Under the pieces are notes generated by a model. It saw only the letters and a program-made list of their open reading frames with translations. It searched no databases and was not told the origin of the DNA. From Bacteriovoracaceae bacterium (GTDB lineage Bacteria; Bdellovibrionota; Bacteriovoracia; Bacteriovoracales; Bacteriovoracaceae), in NCBI GenBank assembly GCA_947377285.1, contig CANCFT010000011.1:38773-102772 (forward strand): 64,000 nucleotides of DNA, read 5' to 3'. Position numbers and translations under genes: made by a program. Below, in pieces: positions 33,851-42,115 of this stretch. Position 1 is the first letter of the stretch. Every line of letters starts with the position of its first letter.

Positions 33851-34518
33851 AATTAGTTCTCTATTCTGGTGGTTCTGAAGATGAGAATCGATTTCTTAAT
33901 TTACGGGCCCTAGAACTCACTCATGTCAAATCACCAAAGTTGGCCCTTATTCCTTCAAGTTCATTTGATGCAGAAGATGATTTTAAATTTTTTGTGCAAG
34001 AGTTTTCTGAATTTGGTGTGCAGCGTTTTATGCTTTTTTGTGTAGATACACCATACACAAAAACACTTCTTCAAGAAGTTCTTAAAAGTGATTTAATCTT
34101 TTTAGGGGGTGGGAATACATTCTATTTCTTGAAACATTTGAAAAAAGCAGGCATGTTTGGACACTTTGAAAAATTTTTAAAGCGTGGTGGAGTTCTTTGT
34201 GGGTTATCGGCCGGAGCGATTGTTTTAACTCCTCATGTGCATACGGCGAGCTTTCCTCACTTTGACCGAGATGAAAATCCTTGGGACATGAAAAATCTCT
34301 CTGCCATGAGATTAGTAAATTTCGAGTTCTTTCCTCATTATAAAAATTCTAAAAGATATGATGCAGAATTACTTCATCATTCAAAAAAATCTAAATTACC
34401 TCTCTATGGATGTGGTGATGGTGGTGGAATTATTATTGAAGATCAACAAATCTCTTTCGTTGGAAAATGTTATCAATTTTATCTAGGTCAAAAACTCAAT
34501 GTCCCTCATTGTAAATAA
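33847..34518 (+). CDS. Peptidase S51 family protein (PepE/cyanophycinase-like)
   Basis: 223 residues, class-I-glutaminase-like fold. Key elements are LVLYSGGS, IPSSSFDAED, FLGGGNTFYFL, and nucleophile elbow LCGLSAGAIVL (Ser121). FEFFPHYKN supplies the His. Family members are Asp-dipeptidase PepE and cyanophycinase. No signal peptide, so cytoplasmic. The start overlaps the SelO-like gene by 4 bases (ATGA), so the two are coupled. A 158-base spacer follows, with only a short GCCCA/TGGGC pair in it. Confidence 0.87.
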   Translation: MKLVLYSGGSEDENRFLNLRALELTHVKSPKLALIPSSSFDAEDDFKFFVQEFSEFGVQRFMLFCVDTPYTKTLLQEVLKSDLIFLGGGNTFYFLKHLKKAGMFGHFEKFLKRGGVLCGLSAGAIVLTPHVHTASFPHFDRDENPWDMKNLSAMRLVNFEFFPHYKNSKRYDAELLHHSKKSKLPLYGCGDGGGIIIEDQQISFVGKCYQFYLGQKLNVPHCK

Positions 34519-34676
34519 AGCCCAAGCAGATAACTGGCTAAAAATGGGCACTTTTCAGTAAGTTAATTATCGATATTAGAAGTTCATTTTTGGCCAACAC
34601 CTTAATAAGATGCATTAAATTAACAATTTTTTAGAACAATCAAAATGTAGATTAAAATTTTTTATATAGGAGAACT

Positions 34677-35615
34677 ATGACTAGAGATTATATTCCAGTA
34701 TCGACCCAATTTATTTCAAGTTTCACTGAACCGTTGCCTTTTGATGTTTATATCGAGAGGAGTGATGGGAAATTTACAAATATTTACAAGAAAAATGCAA
34801 CTCATGATGAGCAACAAATTTCTCGGTATGAAGAAAAAAATATTAAAAATTTCTATATTAATAGAGAAGATAAAGCAGAGTTTGAAAATTTTTTAATTCA
34901 TTTAAGTGACATAGGAACTTATCCTAAAGAGAAAATTTTAGAAATTTTAAAGACAGGTCTTGAATTTAATTATGAACATTTAGACTTAAATAATTCAGAA
35001 TTAGAAACTAATCTTGAGTTGGCGTCGATAAATGTCAAAAATTCAATTTATCTTCTTGAGCACGATGCCGCGATGGCTTTAGATGTTTTTAAAGCTTTAG
35101 CTTCTAGTACATTTCTATTAAAACATTCCTATATGGTTTCATTATTTTCAGTTGTGCTGGCTAAAAAATTAGGAATGACTTCTAATCGAACTCTTTTATC
35201 AATTGGTTTAGGAGGTTTTCTTCATGACATTGGTCAAACGAGAATTGATGAAGCTATTTTTTCAAAAAATACTTTGACTCCTAAAGATTGGGATGAAATA
35301 AAAGATCATCCTCAGTTTGGTTTAAAAATATTAGACCATAATAAGTGTATTAACTCTGAGGTCCGCACAATTATTATTCAGCATCACGAACAATTTAATG
35401 GTCGAGGATATCCTAACCGTTTAAATAATAATCAGATCTTCCCTCCTGCTAAAATTGTAGCTGTTGCAGATGGGTTTTGTTCATTGACAGCTAATACGTC
35501 ATACCGAAAGACAAATAAAACACCAAAAGAAGCACTTGAAATAATGAAAGATGATTTAGGGCATTATGATCCAGAATATTTAGATATATTTACCCATATG
35601 ATTCTTAAAAAATAA
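34677..35615 (+). CDS. HD-GYP domain protein (probable c-di-GMP phosphodiesterase)
   Basis: 312 residues. An N-terminal beta domain (about 1-75) like that of the protein at 9757-10698, then a helical linker and an HD-GYP domain (about 140-312). The HD pair is in FLHDIGQTRIDE, then HHEQFNGRGYPNRLN (the full HHExxxGxGYP), and KIVAVADGF. Motif completeness suggests active cyclic-di-GMP phosphodiesterase; it has no receiver or sensory domain beyond the N-terminal one. RBS is AGGAG. Convergent with the LysR gene, 8 bases apart. Confidence 0.92.
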   Translation: MTRDYIPVSTQFISSFTEPLPFDVYIERSDGKFTNIYKKNATHDEQQISRYEEKNIKNFYINREDKAEFENFLIHLSDIGTYPKEKILEILKTGLEFNYEHLDLNNSELETNLELASINVKNSIYLLEHDAAMALDVFKALASSTFLLKHSYMVSLFSVVLAKKLGMTSNRTLLSIGLGGFLHDIGQTRIDEAIFSKNTLTPKDWDEIKDHPQFGLKILDHNKCINSEVRTIIIQHHEQFNGRGYPNRLNNNQIFPPAKIVAVADGFCSLTANTSYRKTNKTPKEALEIMKDDLGHYDPEYLDIFTHMILKK

Positions 35616-35623
35616 TCAATAAT

Positions 35624-36478
35624 TTATTTTTCAAAATACATTTCGATATTATGTTTTAGTTCTTTATAAAAAGGTTCAAAAAAATCTAATTGGGCCACTG
35701 TTTTTCTAGTCACTAATGATATTGTTCTCGTTACTTTTAATTTTTTATAGGCTTCTTTTTTAATATGAAGTTCCTTAATTAATCCTAATGGAATGAGTCC
35801 ATTTCCAAGGCCTACTTTTGTCATTTGGTAAACAGCTAAAAAGGACTCAACATAGATGACATTATTATTTAATAAATGAGAATAATCCCTTTTTAATAAA
35901 CTCCCAATGTTTTTCCAGGTTGCTGAGTTTTCTTCGATTGTTATAAGGGGGAGATTTTTACTAGCTTTATTTCTTAACTCAGAATGGAGTAAAACTAAGG
36001 GTTCGTCGATAAGGTGCATAGAGTAGAGGTCTTTTCGATTTTCATCAAAAGTGCAGATTCCCAATTGATATTTTCCCAAAGATATATTTTCTAATAACAT
36101 TAAACTTCGGTGCACATGAAAATCGAGCTCTATAGTTTTGAGAGTTTTTATTGTTTCACTCACTACAAAAGGGCCAAATGAGCCTGCAATAGAGTCTGAT
36201 AATCCTAGTGAAAAATGTGAGAGATTTGATTGGTCTGAAGTCAATGTAAGATTTTTCAGTTCAATGATCAGTGGGCGTGCTTTACTTAAGAATTGGTAGC
36301 CATCTGGAGTTAGGCGAACCCTGCGGCCATCTGGCTCTACTAAATTTATCTTTAATTCAAGCTGTAAAGCTTGAATTCTCTTGCTAACGGCCGATTGGGT
36401 AAGCCTAAGGCGTATGGCAGCTTCACTCACTGTTCCATATTTTTCTAAGGCAATAAGAGCTTCGATACCATCCAACAT
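35624..36478 (-). CDS. LysR-family transcriptional regulator
   Basis: 284 residues. The N-terminal winged HTH has ALEKYGTVSEAAIRL and LTQSAVSKRIQALQ, the LysR recognition helix. The effector-binding domain follows (about 85-280). It is divergent from acnA with a 197-base spacer that contains tandem ATTCAATTT repeats next to its own start and spaced TGGTCA repeats near acnA, so it may control acnA and itself. Effector unknown. Confidence 0.9.
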   Translation of the reverse strand: MLDGIEALIALEKYGTVSEAAIRLRLTQSAVSKRIQALQLELKINLVEPDGRRVRLTPDGYQFLSKARPLIIELKNLTLTSDQSNLSHFSLGLSDSIAGSFGPFVVSETIKTLKTIELDFHVHRSLMLLENISLGKYQLGICTFDENRKDLYSMHLIDEPLVLLHSELRNKASKNLPLITIEENSATWKNIGSLLKRDYSHLLNNNVIYVESFLAVYQMTKVGLGNGLIPLGLIKELHIKKEAYKKLKVTRTISLVTRKTVAQLDFFEPFYKELKHNIEMYFEK

Positions 36479-36499
36479 ATTCCAAATACTACTATATAA

Positions 36500-36583
36500 T
36501 ATTCAATTTATTCAATTTATTCTTTAATTAAAATAAGTGATAATAATAATAATAGGTGAGCGAGATGGTCAAACAGTGGTCAG
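36500..36583. promoter_or_regulatory. Repeats in the lysR-acnA spacer
   Basis: Two elements lie here. ATTCAATTT occurs twice in tandem at about 36501-36518, close to the lysR start. TGGTCA occurs twice (36566-36571, 36577-36582), 11 bp apart, 94-110 bases before the acnA start. A short ATA/AAT microsatellite lies between. Either pair could be regulator half-sites. Positions are by eye. Confidence 0.3.
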
Positions 36584-36675
36584 AATACCCTCAGTGACGT
36601 TAAACTCTAATCGTTTTATAATTAAAGAGATTCTTTTTGAAAGTCAAATAACCCAAAGTAAGCAAGGAGCCCTTC

Positions 36676-39339
36676 ATGAGCAAGGTAAAAAAAACATTAA
36701 CCGTTGGTAGTAAAAGTTATAGCTACTACAGTTTAAAAGAAGCAAAAAATTTAGGTCTCACTGAAATCGACAGACTACCAAAGTCACTAAAAGTTTTATT
36801 AGAAAATTTACTTCGTCATGAAAATGGTAAAGATGTAACTTTCGAAGATGCAAAAGCGATTAATGAATGGGCAAAAACTCAAAAATCAGATCGTGAAATT
36901 GCTTATTATCCTGCCCGTGTACTTATGCAAGATTTTACAGGTGTACCTGCAGTTGTTGATTTAGCGGCTATGAGAGAAGCAATGAAAAAAATTGGCGGAG
37001 ATCCAAAAAAAATTAATCCACTTATTCCAGTTGACCTTGTTATTGACCACTCGGTCGCTGTTGATTTTTTTGGTAAAGCAGATTCATTTGAAAAAAATGT
37101 GGCCCTTGAGTATGAAAGGAATAAAGAGCGTTATACATTTCTAAAATGGGGACAAAAAGCATTTAAAAATTTTAGAGTTGTTCCTCCTGGGACTGGAATT
37201 TGTCACCAGGTTAACCTTGAATATTTAGCCCAAACTGTATGGACCAAAACTGAAAATGGTGAAACAACAGCTTATCCTGATACTTGCGTAGGAACAGATT
37301 CTCATACTACGATGATCAATGGGCTTTCAGTTCTTGGCTGGGGTGTCGGTGGGATTGAAGCAGAAGCAGCGATGCTTGGACAATCTGTCACAATGACTGT
37401 TCCAGAAGTTGTAGGATTTAAATTAACCGGAAAAGTGAATGAAGGAATTACAGCAACTGATATAGTTTTAACTGTCACTCAAATGCTTCGTAAACACGGT
37501 GTAGTAGAAAAATTTGTTGAGTTTTATGGACCAGGTGTAAAAGTTCTTTCTCTTGCAGACCGTGCAACAATTGCGAATATGGCACCAGAATATGGAGCGA
37601 CTTGTGGATTTTTTCCTGTAGATGAAAAAACGATTGAGTATTTAAAATTTACTGGAAGAAGTGATGAGCAAGTAGCTTTAGTAGAAGCATACTCAAAAGA
37701 GCAAGGACTCTGGTTGAATGCAGGAGATGCTGATCCAGTTTTCACTTCAACACTTTCATTAGATTTAAGCACTGTTGTTCCATGCCTTTCTGGACCAAAG
37801 CGTCCACAAGATAGAATTGAATTAACAGCTGCCGCTGATGCTTTTAAGAAAGAACTTGCTGGCGCCTTCAAAGTTAATCCTGAAACTGCAAATACAGAGT
37901 ATGCAGTAGAGGGAGCAGACTATAAACTTAAGCACGGAGCAGTTGCGATTGCGACGATCACTTCATGTACAAATACTTCTAACCCTTCAGTGATGATAGC
38001 TGCAGGTTTAGTTGCCAAAAAAGCCAGAGCGCTTGGATTAAAATCAAAACCATGGGTGAAAACAGCTCTTTCTCCTGGATCAAAAGTAGTGACTGACTAT
38101 TTAGTTGAGTCAGGACTTCAACACTCATTAGATGAATTAGGCTTTACATTAACTGGTTACGGATGCATGTCTTGTATCGGAAATTCAGGACCACTACCAG
38201 AGCCAATTTCAAAATCAGTAAATGCTAATAACTTAGTTGTGACTTCTGTTTTATCGGGAAATAGAAACTTTGAAGGAAGAATTAATCCAGATATTAAAGC
38301 TAACTATTTAGCTTCTCCTCCGTTAGTTATTGCTTATGCTATTGCCGGTAATATTAACATTGATGTATCAAAAGAATCCCTTGGAAAATCTAGTGATGGA
38401 AAAGATGTTTTCTTAAAAGATATCTGGCCTACTCATGAAGAAATTAATGCTGTCTTGATGAGTAAACTGACTAGTGCGATGTTTAAAAAACGTTACGAAA
38501 ATGTTTTTGATGGTGACTCACATTGGCAGGCAATTAAGACTAGTACAGGTGAATTTTTTGATTGGGAACCAAACTCGACATATATAAGAAATCCAACCTT
38601 TTTTGAAAATATCGCAGGTGGAACCATTGATACCATTGAAGTTAAAAACGCTCGAATCCTGGCGCTTTTTGCGGACTCAATAACAACAGATCATATTTCT
38701 CCTGCAGGATCGATCAAAAAGTCATCTCCGGCCGGCGTTTATCTGGAAGGAAAGGGAGTGAAAGCTGATGATTTTAACTCTTATGGTTCTCGAAGAGGAA
38801 ATCATGAAGTTATGATGAGAGGGACATTTGCAAATATAAGAATAAAAAATGAAGTTGCACCTGGCACAGAAGGGGGAGTTACTAAATATATTCCAACTGG
38901 TGAAGTCATGGCCATTTACGATGCGGCCATGAAATATATCGAAAATAAAACACCTCTTGTTGTTATTGCCGGGAAAGAATACGGAACTGGTTCATCAAGA
39001 GACTGGGCAGCTAAAGGGACTTTTCTTCAAGGAGTAAAGGCCGTTGTGACTGAATCATTTGAAAGAATTCACCGATCTAATTTAATTGGTATGGGGGTTC
39101 TTCCACTCGTATTTGAGAAAGGTATAGATAGAAAAACTCTTTCTCTTGATGGAACTGAAATCATATCATTAATTCCAGTGGGAGAGTTTAGACCAGGCAT
39201 GAAATATAAAATGGTTATAAAGTATGTTAATGGTAAAGAAGCTACGACTGAAGTTACTTCAAGAGTTGATACAGTAGACGAATTACATTATATAAAAAAT
39301 GGTGGAATACTTCAGTATGTACTTAGAAATCTAAAATAA
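36676..39339 (+). CDS. acnA: Aconitate hydratase A
   Basis: 887 residues, the AcnA/IRP1-type aconitase (E. coli 891): citrate to isocitrate in the TCA cycle. Conserved VLMQDFTGVPAVVDLA, GVGGIEAEAAMLGQ, iron-sulfur Cys in TSCTNTSNPSV and GYGCMSCIGNSGPL (three ligands), and C-terminal swivel-domain GSSRDWAAKGT. AAGGAG sits 7 bases before the ATG. A strong bidirectional-looking hairpin terminator follows. Could also bind RNA in apo form, as family knowledge suggests. Confidence 0.97.
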   Translation: MSKVKKTLTVGSKSYSYYSLKEAKNLGLTEIDRLPKSLKVLLENLLRHENGKDVTFEDAKAINEWAKTQKSDREIAYYPARVLMQDFTGVPAVVDLAAMREAMKKIGGDPKKINPLIPVDLVIDHSVAVDFFGKADSFEKNVALEYERNKERYTFLKWGQKAFKNFRVVPPGTGICHQVNLEYLAQTVWTKTENGETTAYPDTCVGTDSHTTMINGLSVLGWGVGGIEAEAAMLGQSVTMTVPEVVGFKLTGKVNEGITATDIVLTVTQMLRKHGVVEKFVEFYGPGVKVLSLADRATIANMAPEYGATCGFFPVDEKTIEYLKFTGRSDEQVALVEAYSKEQGLWLNAGDADPVFTSTLSLDLSTVVPCLSGPKRPQDRIELTAAADAFKKELAGAFKVNPETANTEYAVEGADYKLKHGAVAIATITSCTNTSNPSVMIAAGLVAKKARALGLKSKPWVKTALSPGSKVVTDYLVESGLQHSLDELGFTLTGYGCMSCIGNSGPLPEPISKSVNANNLVVTSVLSGNRNFEGRINPDIKANYLASPPLVIAYAIAGNINIDVSKESLGKSSDGKDVFLKDIWPTHEEINAVLMSKLTSAMFKKRYENVFDGDSHWQAIKTSTGEFFDWEPNSTYIRNPTFFENIAGGTIDTIEVKNARILALFADSITTDHISPAGSIKKSSPAGVYLEGKGVKADDFNSYGSRRGNHEVMMRGTFANIRIKNEVAPGTEGGVTKYIPTGEVMAIYDAAMKYIENKTPLVVIAGKEYGTGSSRDWAAKGTFLQGVKAVVTESFERIHRSNLIGMGVLPLVFEKGIDRKTLSLDGTEIISLIPVGEFRPGMKYKMVIKYVNGKEATTEVTSRVDTVDELHYIKNGGILQYVLRNLK

Positions 39340-39350
39340 TCAAAACTTTT

Positions 39351-39389
39351 ATGATGAAGAACATTTTTGAAATGTTCTTCATCATTTTT
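39351..39389 (+). terminator. Intrinsic terminator of acnA
   Basis: Sixteen-base perfect stem ATGATGAAGAACATTT (39351-39366), loop TTG, and its complement (39370-39385), followed by TTTT (39386-39389). It reaches the stop codon of the convergent kinase gene (39388), so it may also end that transcript. Confidence 0.9.
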
Positions 39390-40698
39390 ACGAGGCAATT
39401 TTTAGTTTTAATTCTTTATTTGGTAAGACAATAGTAAAGCAAGTGTTGGGGTTTTCGTTATCAATAAAAAATTCACCATTATGTGATTTTATAATACCTT
39501 TTGAAATGCTTAGACCAAGACCTGTTCCTTTACCAACTTCTTTAGACGTATAGAATGGTTGAAAGATTTTATCATGAATTTCATTTGGAATTCCTTTCCC
39601 ACTATCTATTATTTTAATAGTTGTCGTCGTTTGTTTAATGTCAATTTGGCATTTAATCCAAGCATTTGGTGTGTCACAAACTGCATCAATAGAATTTATA
39701 ATTAAATTTAAAAAAACTTGAGAAAGGGATACTGGTTGTGCCCAGAGTATTGTCTCTTGGTTTCCTTCTATTGAAAATGAAATATTATTTGTTATTATTT
39801 TTTCTTGATTTAATTCGATGGCACATGAAAAAACTTCTTTAAAGCTCACCTGAACATAAGGGTCATTTGAGCCATCTCTGGAGAGATGTTTTAAGTTGCT
39901 AACTATTTTGCTCATTCGAACTGACATTCGGTGTATTTTTTCAGCTCTATTTCTAATTTCTTCAGGGTCAATGATTTGGTCATTTTTTGTTTTTAGTTGA
40001 TCTAAAAGTATAATGATTTGTTTTGAGCAACCTAAAACAACGGTTAATGGATTGTTGATTTCATGGGCAACACCTGCTGCCATTTCTCCAATTGCTGCTA
40101 GTTTTGAATTCTTCATTGAAACTTCAGCTTGTTGATTGACCATTGATTGAAGCTTCATTCTTTCAGTTAAATCGATACTGGCAATAATAATGATTTTACC
40201 ATTGTCAATTTTCTGAAAATGAGAATTAACAAAATGTGTTTCTCCTTTAACTGTAATTGAGTAATCAGATTGAGCTTTTAATAAACTTGATTTTGCAAAA
40301 AAATTAAAATCTGACAGAAGTTTTGAATCTTTTTCTTTGTTTATGCTGCCTAGCTTTTTCCCAATATAATCTTCACGCGGACGATTATTAAAATGAATAA
40401 AGTTTTCATTTACACCCAAGTAATTTAAATCTTCGTCAAACCAAGAAATTAACCCGGGAAGTCCTTCAATAAGCAATTTAAAATCATTTTTTGCATTTTC
40501 CTCAATTTTTTTTGAAAGCTGAAAAGATTTTCTTAAGCTAACATCTAAAGTGTTGTTGAATCGGTCTATTTGCTGTTCATAGTCTTCATACGATAAAGTA
40601 ATATTTTGAAATAACAGTTTCCACTTTTCTTCTTCTACAAGCTCAATTAGACCTGATTTTTTTAACTGTCTTAATAGAGTTTTGTGGATTTTACTCAT
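39388..40698 (-). CDS. PAS histidine kinase paired with FIST protein
   Basis: About 436 residues, cytoplasmic. An N-terminal coiled coil (about 35-75), PAS domain (about 75-180), then HisKA with H box AAGVAHEINNPLTV and HATPase with N box FLNLIINSIDAV, G1 IDSGKGIP and G2 GKGTGLGLSI. This is the NtrB-like HK subclass. I prefer the ATG at 40698: ATGAGTAA overlaps the FIST stop by 8 bases and GGGA lies upstream. A GTG two codons earlier (40704) is an alternative. Its partner regulator is not adjacent. It is expected to receive signal from the FIST protein. Confidence 0.9.
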   Translation of the reverse strand: MSKIHKTLLRQLKKSGLIELVEEEKWKLLFQNITLSYEDYEQQIDRFNNTLDVSLRKSFQLSKKIEENAKNDFKLLIEGLPGLISWFDEDLNYLGVNENFIHFNNRPREDYIGKKLGSINKEKDSKLLSDFNFFAKSSLLKAQSDYSITVKGETHFVNSHFQKIDNGKIIIIASIDLTERMKLQSMVNQQAEVSMKNSKLAAIGEMAAGVAHEINNPLTVVLGCSKQIIILLDQLKTKNDQIIDPEEIRNRAEKIHRMSVRMSKIVSNLKHLSRDGSNDPYVQVSFKEVFSCAIELNQEKIITNNISFSIEGNQETILWAQPVSLSQVFLNLIINSIDAVCDTPNAWIKCQIDIKQTTTTIKIIDSGKGIPNEIHDKIFQPFYTSKEVGKGTGLGLSISKGIIKSHNGEFFIDNENPNTCFTIVLPNKELKLKIAS

Positions 40699-41884
40699 CT
40701 TCACGTTCCCAAAAAATTGCCTGTGTTAAGGTTTGATTAAATAAACTACAAACAGAATTTTCATTGCTGGATAGTTCACCATATGAATAAAATCCAGATT
40801 GAGTCATGTTTTCAATTTCTTTAAAGTTTAATAATTCTTCTTCAATTCTTTGACCAATTGCTAAACGTCTACCCACACAAGATATAATTAATGAAAATAG
40901 ATTTCCTTCACATGTTTGATCTAGGGTCGGGATTTTATCTTTTAAATTATTTAAATTTTTATAAGATGAATTAATAAGATTTTTGTCTGTGGATTTCATT
41001 AAGTCTACTTTTGAGTTCATAGGAATACTGCCAGCAAATGTGAGTGATTTTTTTTCTTCATCTATGGCCAGAAGTGTTCTTACTAAATCATCACTTACTA
41101 CACCATCTTGATTATAATTGAGAACACTTAATGGAAAATGTAGACCAGAGGCTGGGAGTTTTGATGATTCATTCCCTAAATGTTCTTTATAAAAATCGAG
41201 CGCTGGTCTATTGTCTATTTCATAGACAATATTATTTTCTACTTTTGTAATTAGGTGCTCAAAACCGAATCGATTCCAACCCCCATTCGCTGAAACGGCC
41301 ATGTTAACAGAATCGAGGAGAACGATAGTAATAATAATGTTAGAAGTAATTAGTCCATTATCAATAATAAATGTTTTTCTGAAATTAACACCATCACCTG
41401 CTAAACCACCAACAATTGGAATTACTTTTTTTAAGCTAGATTTAAGTCCATCTGAAAATTTAACACCATCAACATTTAATCCATCTGAAAAGAAAATGAC
41501 ACCATTTGAGTTTTCTATAACACTTAAAGACTCACCTAAATATTCACCAGCATTAAAAGACGATAATTGACCAATTTCAGATTTAATTATTTTAAATTGA
41601 TTACTTTTTTTAAACTTGATTAAATTTACTATCAATTTATCGTCAAAGATTTCATCACCGATAAGCTCACCTGCACCAGAGCATCCAGTAATTTTAGCTA
41701 ATGGAAATTGTAATTGGATTTTATTTAAAATATTTTGAACTAAATCATGGTTCTTCTGAAAAAAGCAGAGGATAAGTAATTCATCATTTTTTTTAAATTC
41801 GCCTGTATAGATAAAATCCATTTCGACTGATAAATTTAGTTGCTCGATTCTCAATTTATAACTCCAATTACTGTCATTGATCAT
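40691..41884 (-). CDS. FIST-domain sensory protein
   Basis: 397 residues with FIST_N (about 20-235) and FIST_C (about 235-390) domains: GCSGAGELIG, FSDGLNVDG, VPIVGGLAGDG-like (IPIVGGLAGDGV) and the C-terminal CVGRRLAIGQR motif (cf. C.GR....G). FIST proteins are intracellular or periplasmic sensors, possibly of amino acids, often linked to histidine kinases or chemoreceptors. No signal peptide here, so cytoplasmic. It is coupled to the downstream PAS histidine kinase. Confidence 0.9.
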   Translation of the reverse strand: MINDSNWSYKLRIEQLNLSVEMDFIYTGEFKKNDELLILCFFQKNHDLVQNILNKIQLQFPLAKITGCSGAGELIGDEIFDDKLIVNLIKFKKSNQFKIIKSEIGQLSSFNAGEYLGESLSVIENSNGVIFFSDGLNVDGVKFSDGLKSSLKKVIPIVGGLAGDGVNFRKTFIIDNGLITSNIIITIVLLDSVNMAVSANGGWNRFGFEHLITKVENNIVYEIDNRPALDFYKEHLGNESSKLPASGLHFPLSVLNYNQDGVVSDDLVRTLLAIDEEKKSLTFAGSIPMNSKVDLMKSTDKNLINSSYKNLNNLKDKIPTLDQTCEGNLFSLIISCVGRRLAIGQRIEEELLNFKEIENMTQSGFYSYGELSSNENSVCSLFNQTLTQAIFWEREDE

Positions 41885-42054
41885 CTATTTATCGGAAAAT
41901 CTTATTTTTCTCTTAATATAATTATCTGTTTTTTTGTTTATAAGAATTCAACTAACTCAACGAATTGGTTCAAAATAACTAAAAAGTGTCCAAACTTTAG
42001 TCACTTTGAACTGAGTAAATTACTCTATAACTTTTTCACAGATTCCCAAAAAAT

Positions 42055-42071
42055 CTCTATTTCTAATAGAG
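42055..42071 (+). repeat. Short hairpin in leader of the 42116 gene
   Basis: CTCTAT and ATAGAG (42055-42060, 42066-42071) flank a 5-base loop, about 45 bases before the ATG. It lies in the 231-base spacer between FIST and this gene, where I see no other clear signal. Confidence 0.3.
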
Positions 42072-42115
42072 TTAGTTAATTCAAGATTTCAAGTTTTTTT
42101 AAAAGAGGAGTACTC

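Noticed and set aside
34522..34551. GCCCA/TGGGC pair after the S51 peptidase gene as a terminator
   Set aside because: Only 5 paired bases, long loop and no T-run.
36565..36597. Possible 10-codon leader peptide before acnA
   Set aside because: Frame is too short to support; only a fair ribosome site. Mentioned as part of the spacer.
37524..37871. 115-codon frame opposite acnA
   Set aside because: Lies in a well-supported aconitase gene; composition reflects the sense codons.
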